Shown here one piece after another: positions 10,813 through 22,500 of a stretch of 64,000 nucleotides of DNA; position 1 is the stretch's first letter; the number at the start of each line of letters is the position of its first letter. The notes under the pieces are model-generated. The model searched no databases. It was not told where the DNA came from and saw only the letters and a list, made by a program, of their open reading frames with translations. This DNA comes from Malus domestica (lineage: Eukaryota; Streptophyta; Magnoliopsida; Rosales; Rosaceae): NCBI RefSeq assembly GCF_042453785.1, contig NC_091673.1, forward strand, positions 1,309,501-1,373,500, in the 5' to 3' direction. Made by a program: the position numbers and the translations under genes.

Positions 10813-12473
10813 AATTCATGTGGCGTGCCAAATTGTACATTTGAAATGTGGTGATGATTAAACTATGAATCGGCCAAATGTAATACACACACACATATAT
10901 ACACATATATATCTATACATATATACATATGTATATATATGCATGCTTCCTGTTCCTGTTGTGGCAGGCCCATGGAAATTTAGAATCAAGTGCCTGTGCG
11001 TGGTCAACTTTGCAGTATATGCTGGAGAAGCTAAAAAAAGGGGAGATGAAGGGATTAAATTATGACATATTTTAAATTTTGAAGGCAGCCTTAGCACATG
11101 GTTTTGTTCATTCAAAGATGATAACCGGTGGCCATGCATATTTGTGAATTAAAAATAGAGAGCTCAAGTTCAACTGCAGCATGTGTGTCTCATTAAATAA
11201 TATTATTCACAAAAATAAAGCATTAAAACACACACACACACGCACAAAATCTTCGCACACGTATCGAATTGTCATCAGAAAGAAATATTGAAATGTCTAC
11301 TCAGTGGCCCGAGTTAGGATTTTATTATATTTGAATTACAATTTCGATCAAAATTTTTTTTATTGCACCGGTTGTGTTGAGCCTCTAGTGGCTACTTATT
11401 AAATTTACGAATATTCGCTGAAAGCTTATGATGACATCTATCAATAGTTGATGTGTTCTTCTAGTATTTGCATCTGTCAAGGTGTGCCCAGGCTAGATCA
11501 TTTTCAAGACCTGCCTCACTACCTGCCAAGACTTATATAGTGAAGCTTTACGTCAAGCATATGTTGCGCACAAGAAAAAGAAGAAGGAAGACATGGGAAA
11601 GAAGAAGAATGTTGAAGAAGGAAGAAGCAGGAATAAGTTGTAATTCAACGTTGTTCACTCTCTCCTTAGTTAGGGTCAAAGACAATTGAAGAGAGAAGAA
11701 GCAACAATAGGTTGTAATTTAACGTTGTTCACTCTCTCCTTAGTTGAGGTTAAAGATAAATTTATATATGAATTTACGTAGTGTTAAGAAGTTGTTGGAG
11801 TCATGAACAACCATTGGCCCCAAGCTAGCTCCGTTATTATGTCTACTTGCAAGAAAATTAGCTAAACTATCATTCGAGAAACACAATATTTTTTTACCCT
11901 ATCATTATAAATCATTGTTCATGAAAGATGTCAAGTTATAATCTTCGTATACGTTAAAACTCCTAAAAGAGAATGAAAGAGTAGAGATATTTTAGAGGAA
12001 AACGATAAAGGCTGCAAATTATTTAAGTGGGTAGTCAATATTGGAATGTTGATGATATGCATTTGCATGTTTTTATCCTCGAAATTATATGTTTTGTGTT
12101 CATTTAAGTTGGAGTATTTGCTTGTTGCTTAGCTTAATTGTCCTCATTTTACTGTAGTGTGAAACACCAAGTTTCAACCACCATTAAAATACACCACAGA
12201 AACTATATAAATGTGACCCGTCGGCTGTCGCATGTCACGTATAACATCGGTTGTGTTATTTCGATCGTTTGACAAATGATTGCTCAACTATTTGGTCCCC
12301 ATGCCAATATGCACCATGATCGAAGTAAACAAACCAAAACAGGTGGCATATTGTATGTATACTATACATATAGAAACGATACCAACCAATACCGTTTTAC
12401 TAGGATCAGTGTGGCTTTAAACGGAATGAATCTTGGCTTGGAAGGAACTAGATATGATAGTTATTGTGATATA
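10813..12473. other. Intergenic with microsatellites and a short tandem duplication
   Basis: CA/TA microsatellite sequence lies at about 10885-10945 and CA repeats at 11227. GTTGTAATTYAACGTTGTTC followed by ACTCTCTCCTTAGTT occurs at 11637 and 11711, a 74-bp tandem duplication. No gene recognised. Confidence 0.6.
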
Positions 12474-12902
12474 TGAATGGTAAAATTCATAATTGAATAA
12501 TACTTGGTTATTCAAGAATGAGTAAAAATTCATATTCAAGAATTTTTCATGTTTGAATTATAGAGCTTTGTGCTTATGATCATAATCGTTCATATTATGA
12601 ATCACTTGTAAAATTCCTCTCTTCAAAAAATAAATTAAAAATAAGGTCGTTTAGTCAATTTATTGTAGCAAATACATAGACGATATGCAATGCTTTTACC
12701 AATTCCGTTCATCTATTTTTATACAATTTGATGATTAAACGACCTTAGTTTTAATTGATTTTTTTTTGGCAGAGGCGATCTTTAAAGAGTATTTACAATA
12801 TGAATGGTTCCGATTATAAATATAAAGTTCTATGAATCGGTAATGAATAGTTTTGACTAGGAATACTCATTCTTTGAGTAGTCAAGTATTGTTATTCCAC
12901 TA
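12474..12902. mobile_element. Foldback-type inverted-repeat element
   Basis: The left arm (AATACTTGGTTATTCAAGAA, later AATCGTTCATATTATGAATC and AAGGTCGTTTAGTCAA) pairs imperfectly with the reverse complement of the right arm (TTGACTAGGAATACTC and AGTCAAGTATTGTTATTCC, earlier GATTAAACGACCTTAG). Nearly the whole 430 bp is palindromic with a short loop. Old non-autonomous DNA element; superfamily unknown. Confidence 0.55.
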
Positions 12903-14479
12903 TATATGTATGTGTCGTATTTACATTGTGCGAGTCAAATTTGAAACCTCTCTTAACCAGTTTGAGATTGAGTGTTAGCATGAATTCCACATTGGAGAGA
13001 GAGCAATAAGTCATGTTTGAAGAGGCTCGTATGCGGGACGTCTCGAAATAAAACTAGGACCGATAGGCTCATTTAATCGAGATTTAGAAGATGAAATTTC
13101 ACCCCCACCATCAATAGATTTAGCCAATGCATTTACAACACAACCTAAAAAAGCCTCATGAACCTCTTTAACAAATAATTTTTTTTGGTAAAACATTAAT
13201 TTGTTTTTTTTTTTGGTCAAGTTCAGCTGGAACAAGGGGCGATGTGCAGATTTTAACAAGGTTTAAGGAATGAAAAGAATGTTGCATTTACTAAGAGCTG
13301 GTTTGGAAAGTTATTTTAAATGATTGAAACTCATTTAGAGAAAATATTTTTAGAATCAATACTTATTAAAAATGCAAGTTAATAATAATAAAAAAAAACT
13401 GCAAGAAGCACCAATTAATCCTGTAAAAGCATTTGCATGAGCATTTCAAAGTGCTTTTGGACTCCAATTTTTTTTTTTTATAAAAATGTTTTCAATCATT
13501 TAATCTACAAGTATGTTCCATATAAGAGGGTTTTTTTTTTCCATCCAAACTATATGGGTTAATTGAGTTGTTTGTTACATTAAAATATCGAATGCACTTA
13601 AAAACAAAGAATGGTTAGATATAATATGTATATCATGTGCGTAGACGTTCAAATTACAGATCTACAACGTAAACCTCAAAATATCATTGGGAAGAAAAGG
13701 ACACTAGAACGTTTTTCTTGTGCAACACATAGGGGTTCTTCATCTTGTGGTGGAGCTCACAATTTCTGTGAGTGGGGGACACGGCCCAGCTCACAGTCAC
13801 GGTTTGAAAGAGACTGAAAACTTCCTTTCCTTTTCTCTGCTGGTGGAAAATTAAAACAAAGCGACCGAGAATTTAAATTTGCTAGTTGTAGAAATATTGA
13901 AGAGTAAGAGTGTCGGGATCAACAACTCCTCTACCTAGACTGTACTAAACTTAAATTTTTGTCGACGTTAAAGTGCTGCCAGCAAGCTCTATTCTACGAA
14001 TGACATGGTTGAATATCTTATTTAGGTTTTTCTCAACCTGATATACTTTCCATAATTTCAAAAACACCGTGACATGTGAAATTGGAATTGAATATGATCC
14101 ATATGATAGCATACTAATTACTCACGATACGAGATCTTTTATCATTAATTATTCCTTAATTCCATTGTGATACAATAATATATCAATAAAAAATAAGAAA
14201 TAAATTATAATTTCAAACTCAGCACAATAGTAACATACATTTTGAATTACATTTAGAGAAATGTTAAGCATACTCTTTCATATGTAGAACTGTTCATAGA
14301 CTATCTGTCACATCATATTTCTGACATAATTTTCGTAATAACATTATAAGATATTATGTGAAAAGTATAAAATGGCGGGGAATGCATGGATAGTCCGAAA
14401 ATCTCCGTTGCATTTCTCTTACAATAAGCTTTACAAATTCTTAAGGATCCCGATGATTAATCGGCTTGATACGAGGAAA
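12903..14479. other. Intergenic, no gene seen
   Basis: AT-rich. A degraded inverted-repeat segment at about 13292-13500 (TTTTAAATGATTGAAA against TTTTCAATCATTTAA) resembles the element at 14480. No coding family recognised. Confidence 0.55.
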
Positions 14480-14912
14480 TAATGGCTCATTTGAATGTGC
14501 TTTTAAAATGATTGAAAGCTCTTTTAGAGAAAATGTTTATGAGTTCCAAAAGCATTTCAAGTGTTTTGCCATGATTTATTAGCATTTTTACTAAAGATTG
14601 TTTCTAAAAATATTTTCACAAAAAACGTTTTCGGTTATTTTAAAAATACATTCAAATAAGCTCTAAATCGTTTTCCCAATTCATGTGGGGGAGGGGGGAT
14701 TATGTACTAGTTTGATACTGATGTGCTTTTATAAAAAGTGAGTATAAAAAAAGCTGAGCTCAAAAATGTTTGGTAAACACGTAAAAACAGTTTTTTTTCA
14801 CAATTTTGGATAAAAAAAGGTTGAAAACGTGAAACAGCAAAAATAAGTTTATTATCAAAGTACAACAAAAACAGTTTTTTTGCTTCCAAAGCACAGCGGT
14901 ACCAAACAAGGC
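14480..14912. mobile_element. Two adjacent degraded MITEs
   Basis: The first, about 14480-14670, has ends GCTCATTTGAATGTGCTTTT and AAAAATACATTCAAATAAGC. The second, about 14703-14912, has ends TTTGATACTGATGTGCTTT and AAAGCACAGCGGTACCAAA. They lie just upstream of the JAZ promoter G-boxes. Confidence 0.6.
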
Positions 14913-14962
14913 CTATGTCCATCTATTGTTCACGAGGTTATCCAATCAATTATCCATCTAAT

Positions 14963-15060
14963 CACGTGTCTACTTTATGGGGTGCACATTTGCGCTACAA
15001 CTCACTCGCACGTGGGAACCAATCTGGGGTCCCACTTCTCTCGAAAGCTTCCCGCACGTG
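14963..15060 (+). promoter_or_regulatory. Three G-boxes upstream of the JAZ gene
   Basis: CACGTG occurs at 14963-14968, 15009-15014 and 15055-15060, close to 46-bp spacing. G-boxes are bound by MYC2-type bHLH factors, which JAZ proteins repress. Their position 75-175 bp before the TATA box fits the known feedback of jasmonate signalling on JAZ genes. Confidence 0.7.
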
Positions 15061-15135
15061 GTTCCATTACCCGCCCAGCCGGTCACCTTAACTGGACTAT
15101 AACTGTAAACCTTAATCTCAACATGCACCGGCTTC

Positions 15136-15143
15136 TATATAAA
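15136..15143 (+). promoter_or_regulatory. TATA box of the JAZ gene
   Basis: TATATAAA lies 304 bp before the start codon and just downstream of the G-boxes. It is followed by a CT-rich leader (15236-15264), common in plant 5' UTRs. Confidence 0.65.
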
Positions 15144-15446
15144 GTAAAGTCATCCTATTCCCATATCATCAAACTTTTAAAATTTAAACGGTCGAGATCA
15201 CTTACAACTCTTCCTTCCTTGTCAAAGCAACTCCCACTCTCTCTCTCTCTTCCTTCTCTCTCTAGACCCGGGACTCCGTAATATTTTTATGTTTTTGTTT
15301 GCTGAAGGCGGAAGTTTTTGCCTTATTCTCTCTCAGTCTCAGATAGCTCGGGATTTTGGTTGAAGGATTTGTTGGTTGGTCTTTTTTTTTCTTTGTCAGG
15401 TGGACTTTTTTGTGTGCTTTTTTTTAGTGATTGTGGTGGGGCTGAG

Positions 15447-17751
15447 ATGGAGAGAGATTTCTTGGGCTTGAACTCCAAGGAGCCGGTGGTTGTGGTGAAG
15501 GAGGAGACCAAGAACGATGGCGGCAAAGACCCAGGTCCGTGATTTTCCGTTTGATCTTTTAGTCACAGAAAGTTTTCAGCTTTTCAATTTTATAAATTTG
15601 GAATTTTTGAGCTTTTGGTATATGAATTATGTGTTATTTTCTAATTCAATTGGAGTTGAGCAATTTTTAAGTTTATATGGCTGGTTGATTAAGTTGTTAG
15701 AATTGATTAAATGGTTTAGTGGAAAGTACATAATGCTTGTTTATTATGGTTTGTCTATATATGAAGTTAGTTTACTTAACCTGCATGTGAATCCGTCTCC
15801 CCGTAGTTTAGATTAGATTAATTAGAATATTGCTCGATTAAAAAAAAACATGTGAACAATTTTATCTTTAAGATGTGATTGTTAATGGTAGTCAAAATTT
15901 CCCGGCTGAGGTGCAGTGGTAATTTATCACATCCTGTCAGTTTCTTCTGGTATTGGTTTGTCCATGGTGGGATGTTTGCATAGCAGGAAACTTTGAATGC
16001 CGATAAATGAGGACCGAAATCTATTCAAGCTTATACGTAGGAAGCTCTTGTAACTTGAACTTTTGAACAATTTGTTTATTTGTTTGTGATGTTTAGGGTT
16101 TGGAAGAGGTGGAGGTGCACATTCGTCGTTTCAAAACAAGGTCTCTGCAGTTCCTCATTTTATGTCCTTCAAAGCTGCTCAAGATGATAGGACTAAAAAG
16201 ATGGTACCTGATTCATTCTTGTTTTCCGTCTCCACGGATGCATTTGGCGCTTGTAAAAAACAAACTACATATGAAGCGCAGGTATATGCTGTCCCCCGTT
16301 GTTGGTTAATTAGGATGCCGTTCTCTTGGCTTTTGCATATTTGGTCTATTTCGATTTTATTCATTATTTGGTTAATGTGTAGGATTAAATTGTCTTCTGA
16401 TATTGTTGTTGCCCTTTCCCTGATTGGTTTGTGTTTTTTATTATCTAGAATTACTTCAATCACGATAGGCAAGGTGGGACTCAATTTTCCCTGACAGCTT
16501 ATCATACGCAACACGATGTGCATCCTGTGCACCGTCCTCATGATGCGAAGATGATTTCAGTTACCAGTCAAGGGATTTCTGTTCCAATGAGTGACCCTTA
16601 CTTGAAGAATCACTTTGCGACTACTGGTCAGAATTTTTCCACCGCCACCATGAAGCACCAAATATTTGGAGGAATTCCTGTTACGGCTCCACTTTCAGCT
16701 CTTCCCGTTGGAGGTGGTTCCATTGCTGGGATCACTGAACCGTGGTAATTTTTAATATTATGCTTGAGTCCTTGGTCGACCATTTCATAATAACAATTGT
16801 ATTCTGAGGTTTGTTAAAACATTCTTTGTAGGAACAATGTTAAGAACTCTGGGTCTCCTTCGCAATTGACAATCTTTTATGCTGGTACTGTGAATGTCTA
16901 TGATGATATCTCCCCTGAGAAGGTACCCTCCCTCACCCTCTAGGTCGAACACACAGAAACGTTGCCAGCGCACACATGAAAACGCGGGTTTTTCTTGTTA
17001 ACCTTCTATTGGGTCATGTGAGCTCTAAAATTGTTTTGGGACATCTTTTCAGGCTCAGGCAATGATGCTTTTAGCCGGAAACAGTTGTTCTAACTCCTCT
17101 AATGCTGCACAACCCAAATCTCAAGTGCCTAGTGCGAAGTTGGCAGCGGAAGACGGTGTTCCTGTGAATCAGGCTACAAATATACATCCACCTGCTCTTT
17201 CTAGCCCCTTATCTGTCTCTTCACATACTGGCGCCCAGTCAGCAAGTGGGTCCACAAGCACTGATGAACTAATGGCAGCTAGAACTTCCAGACGTCCAAC
17301 CAGTCCTGTTAACAAAATGGAGGCTCCAAAAACAGCAAATGCAGCTGGATCTGTTGCCGCAACTTCTATGATTCCTTCTGGTATCAACATTTGCCTTTTT
17401 CTTTTCTTAATTGGACAATGTTTGCAATCTAAACTGGCATCTGCTTTCCTGTACAGCTGTTCCACAGGCTCGCAAAGCATCCTTGGTTCGGTTTTTGGAG
17501 AAGCGCAAGGAAAGGTACTTTTTGTTCATTCCAACTATAATCTTTTGAGACTTATGAATTGCTCTTCTTACCTCAAAATAGAAGTGAATAATATCTGATC
17601 GGAATTGGACAGCTAATGACATCCCGAGTTCTGTCCTCGTCTGTGCAGGGTGATGAGTGCAGCACCATACAACTTCGACAAGAAATCACCAGAACACGGC
17701 ACTCCAGAATCCGGCGGAGTGAGTTTTGGCCAACAAGGAGAACAACGATGA
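15447..17751 (+). CDS. TIFY6B: TIFY6B/JAZ3-type jasmonate ZIM-domain repressor
   Basis: Seven exons, 15447-15534, 16097-16281, 16449-16744, 16832-16922, 17053-17380, 17457-17514 and 17649-17751, join in frame to about 382 aa. The N-terminus MERDFLGLNSKEP is typical of the JAZ3/JAZ4 branch. The ZIM domain reads SQLTIFYAGTVNVYDDISPEKAQ..., with TIFY at about residues 203-206. The Jas motif, SLVRFLEKRKERV then PY, is at about 338-356; exon 6 carries its first half and exon 7 finishes it. Family knowledge: JAZ proteins bind MYC transcription factors through Jas, recruit NINJA/TOPLESS through ZIM, and are degraded via COI1 when jasmonoyl-isoleucine is present. The Jas intron sits after AG of an Arg codon, a conserved place where intron retention yields COI1-resistant forms. 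Upstream G-boxes suggest jasmonate-induced expression. Convergent with MED23. Confidence 0.92.
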
Positions 17752-19527
17752 TGTTCGGTGCTAAAGCAGAAGGGATAATTATTTCAAAATTTGTGTAGTA
17801 TAAGTGAAATATGTGAAGCACATTGTCATTGTTGGTAGAAAATAACAGTTATCCCGGCTGTTTTAGAATTTAAGTTTAGTCTCAAAAGTGTTGTTGTAGG
17901 GTTTTGGCCCCTTATTATTTTGAATGCTAGTCGGATCCTTTTACCCGAATCCGACTGTATAATGTTGAACGGACAACTTTGTGTAATAATATTACATTTT
18001 ATATACAAATTTTTATCTGCATGTTGCTTTATTATTGATGCAGGATGTTATCATATAGCGGTGTATTCAGCTTTGGTAACATTCTTCACGTATTGACATC
18101 CTTTTCGGATCTCTTTGAAAATCCGTCGAGATCCTTTAATCTTGGTCGTTAACATGGATTGTGCCCCCTGTGGTTGTGGAATATTGAAATTCGTACCGAA
18201 AAAAGAAACAGAAATGACTCTGGCTGCACAATCTGTGTTAATGATCAAAATTAAAGAATCTGACGCGATAGAGATTCGGAGAGAATCTCAATCTATCGTT
18301 CACGTTTAGAACGATGGTGTTTATAGTTGAGACAGAGAGACATTTGGGACAATAATTGGTGGACATGGGTGGGTGGGTCCACAAAATAACTTGCAATATC
18401 GGCAAAGCATTCCCGTTGGGTTGAAGCCAATCAATTGTTGCTTTTGTAGCGACGTGACGTGCCGGGGTCTGTCCGGAGTCGCTTTCTTTGCTGTTCACCA
18501 ATTTAACACACCTCCACGTTTGGAAGAATTCATAAAATGATCATGACAATTCTTTTCCGATGACCCACCGGAAAATAATTTTATTTACAATTGCTGCAAG
18601 TATGATAATTACAATTGTTAATTGGAAATTACTGGAAGCCGGAAACGCGAGACTATAATTACTAAGTAAATATAGAGAAATAAGGTAGAGTTGCCGCTTA
18701 ATATTTGATATTTATCATCACATGTAAGTAGTTATAAATCCAAAATTTTAACTTTTGGTGATCCTACTATGTACGATCCAAGGCGTCGCCACCATCATCG
18801 CAACTTCTCTAAATATCATCCTTTGCACATCACACGTTTATGGAACCGAAGAGGTTCCGACCACCTCTCCAGCACCACCTTCCAAGAGAATCAAGAGGTC
18901 CTCAAATGTCATTCAAAGAATCTTCTACCAACTTTCAGGTGGTCTGGGGATCACTCCGATTCTTCTATAGATCCGCCCCTATCCATAAGTGAAACACTTC
19001 AGGCTTAAAGTTCGTAAATGACGAGTTTGATACCAAATTTATTTTGTATTTGATAGGAATTCGTTTTTCTCGAAAGTTTGTCGACAGGGTTCTTATTGAA
19101 AAGAATTTGAAAGCCGCTTCTAACTACTATTCTTCCGTTTTTGTTTTTATGCGAGAAATTGTTCTAGTTCCTAAAAGATGAGATATTTACGCAAGAAGAG
19201 ATCAATTGTTGGATAGAGACTAATCCGCATCGTGACATCTCGATTTAATAATACAAGAATAGTTAAAACCAATTATACGATAGTGATAAGATGATTAACT
19301 AATTAAGTTGGAATTATATTATAATATTGCTCGTATAAAAAGAGATTTATTTTCTGATAATCTACAAGAAACCCACCCAAAGCCTGCATATTTCTGTCGC
19401 TGGTTACATAATGTTACACTATACACGACTTTACATACTCCAGAGAGGAAAGTCCTCGCTGGTGTTCTATAATTATGCCAAAAAATGGTGCTATCAGCTT
19501 ATGAGAGATGCTAAAAAACCCAAAAAC
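17752..19527. other. Convergent intergenic region between JAZ and MED23
   Basis: Contains the 3' flanks of both genes. Short ORFs near 18769-19008 and 18115-18309 show no recognised family. I see no RNA gene or clear mobile element. Confidence 0.55.
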
Positions 19528-22500
19528 TTACGACGAATTCTGGTTCAACTTGGGATGCGTAGCAGCGTAAATGGAAGAATTCGTGTCGGGTTTTAAGTGG
19601 GAAAGAAGGTGTTGTATGTCCGGACGCAGACTTTCCGCAGCTCTTCCACAGAGAGCTAAAACCTCTGGTCTGGGCTTGCTGTTAGCCTGCACAGGACCTC
19701 CCTGCCCTTCATAGTGGACGACGTGATGGCTGAGTAACACAACGGGTTACGCATGGTTAGCTATCGTCAGGCACTACTAAACAACAGCTATATCAAACCA
19801 CAAACGGAAAATTTGTTTGTTTCAAGTACAGAAAAGCACTTACAAGAAGTCAATTATATCTGCTATTTCTAATGGCTCGACTGGGATCGGAGGCTGTACA
19901 TTCTTCCCGAAGACATCTACCATCATACTTAAAATCAATGACAGAGCCTGAAACGGTTTACAAAATGATTAACCACAAACAATTGAAACTTTGTTTATAC
20001 ATATTACTTGGAAGAATTCAAATACGCATAAAAAATGATTAAAACCTTTGACGAAATTCTAATAAAAGCTCCCAATAAGTGAATTTCTGTACCTTACTGA
20101 AGAGGGCGTGCGCATTGGCTAGTTTAGGGAGCAAGGGACCCATTATTCGGAATGCTATTCTCAACATTGCAACTGAAGTCACCGGCCTGAGATGTTTGAT
20201 GATAAGATGGGTCCCTTCTAGCCACTCTTGTGGGAGGTTACTGAAAAACGAATGGAGCAGGGCAACAATATTACCTGCAATCACAACATAGAGTTTGCTA
20301 TAAACCCTTGGATCGGGAAGCTAAGCAAGGTTTACCAGTAAATAACCATTGCATATATTGTAGCATACCAATGGCGGTCGAGGTATTGTCTTGAGCAGCC
20401 CATGTTGGATCCAACAAAGCATAACCGACAGCAGAGTCTAATTCTCCCATTGACCTTTTGCCATCAGTGAGCCACCACGTTTCTTTTATTATACGTGATG
20501 CCTCTAGATAGAGTTGCACATGAAAATCAGGAGGCAGTTGAGCCAGTAGAAGACCACATGCTTGGATCAATAAGCAAGACAACTGTTGGCATGTATAACC
20601 ACTTCGAGAAACAAAGTTAGATGCATTTATTCCTGACCCTGAAGCAGCTGACCTGCTCGTCGTGCCCAAGGAATCTGTGCTTCCACCCGAAGGGGATGTT
20701 GGTAAAACAGAGCCTTGCCCAACACCATTTGGAGCTCCATGCAGGCCATTGCTGGATTGAATTAATGTTGGTTGTATATTGATGACAATCTGAACCAGTG
20801 ATGATACAATCTGGGATGAAGATACAGGAAGAGAGAGCAGTTCAATGACTGCTGTTTCAAGAACCAGCTGAGTATATGTGCCTGGATCCTGAATTTGAAA
20901 GAATGCTTTTTGGCCATCAGAAACATTTGCTTGCCCAGACTGCGACGTTGGAGGAGTCTTGTTAGGTGGGGCACGCATTGAATTATTTAAAGCATCATTC
21001 GCTCCAGATTTTGAGTTGTTATGCAATGGAGGAATGACATTATTCACTAGTCCCAGTAAGAGAGTTGCAAAGTAATCGGCAGGTGGGCACATGGTGGAAT
21101 TTGATAAATTCATATGCACTGGGAATGACTCAGAAAATGGGATCTGAAACAAACTTGGAGTTAATAAGGTAACTGGAGGATAATAGTACTCAATAGTCAA
21201 TGCTGAATACCAAAAAAATAAAAAGGAGAGCAAAGTCTTTACCTTGTTGACTTCGAGTCCATTCAATATTCGGACAATGAGCTTTCCGGGAAGATGGCCA
21301 TAAAAATATGCAAGTATGTCACGAACAAATGTAAATCTTAAAGGGTGGTATTTAAGAAATGTAGAATACATGACCAGAATTCCTTCAGCTGAATCTATGG
21401 CATCATTTTCAATTAGTCTATAAATTATCAACGGAATGACTGGGAGCAAACGCCCTGCAATGTCATCGAAGAAAGTAGGATACCTGCATCACATAAAAGA
21501 CCATGTAAGTGAATAATGATATGCACTAACGATTCACAAAGTTTAGCTTCTCTGCATGATTCTTATCTTAGCTTAGAAACCATACTATATAGTCCCAACA
21601 TCAAACCCAAAAAAAAAAAAAAGAAGAAGAAAAAGTTCATATATAACAGATGCAACCTGTCCTTCCAGGATAGATGATTCCCAAGGGCCTTTTGCAATTC
21701 AACTCGCTTAAAGGGTCCAGAGAAAAGCCAGTGTTCAGGGGGACCTCGATTCACACAATATAGTTTCACCCTCTGTTGAAGTTCTTGCCGATCAAGTAGA
21801 CTAATCTGCATCACATATTAGTACATAATTGCATCAAGAACATATCTTGAATTGTAGTACATATCCAGATCAGTTTGTTTAATAGATAAAGTGCAATTCT
21901 CACATTAACCTTGTTCTTTTTAATTAGTTCATATATGCAAACAAGATTAGAAATTCTAAATAAAAAATAAAATAAAAAGTTGAAAGCATGTACCACGATA
22001 TGCAAAGCATGGGGGTCATCGTCACGATCAATAAGTGCCAGGAGCAAAATATCCAAAGGGAGCAACTCGTGGGTCCAAATATAAAAAGCTAGGTTTGCAC
22101 AAGCTTTCAATAAAAGATCCTGAAAAAGAAATGAATGAAATGTCCGTAAAAACAACTGCACAGGCATGCAATACACAGGATTGTGAATGAAAAGCCTAAG
22201 AACAATTGACAGACCTGCAAAGAATGACCATGCTGAAGTTCCAACTGAATATGATGAAGCAGAACATCCACCATTGTATAAATATTAGATGTTACTTCCT
22301 CAGGAGAAAACTCTCTCAAGACACGTGCCTGAAACCATACAAGGAAGAGATTAAGCAACAGTTTCCTAGGCAATACGTCGAGGTTCTAATAGCAATGGAT
22401 AAACACTAATCATGGTTTTATTCATAATGCATTAAACTTACTAAGTTTACGCTGTTAATGTTTTCTGGGTGCCCTTGCATCAGGATCCATGCACCAGCAC

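Noticed and set aside
18769-19008. 79-codon ORF rich in His and Arg between JAZ and MED23
   Set aside because: No recognisable family, no flanking splice or promoter evidence, and length within chance expectation.
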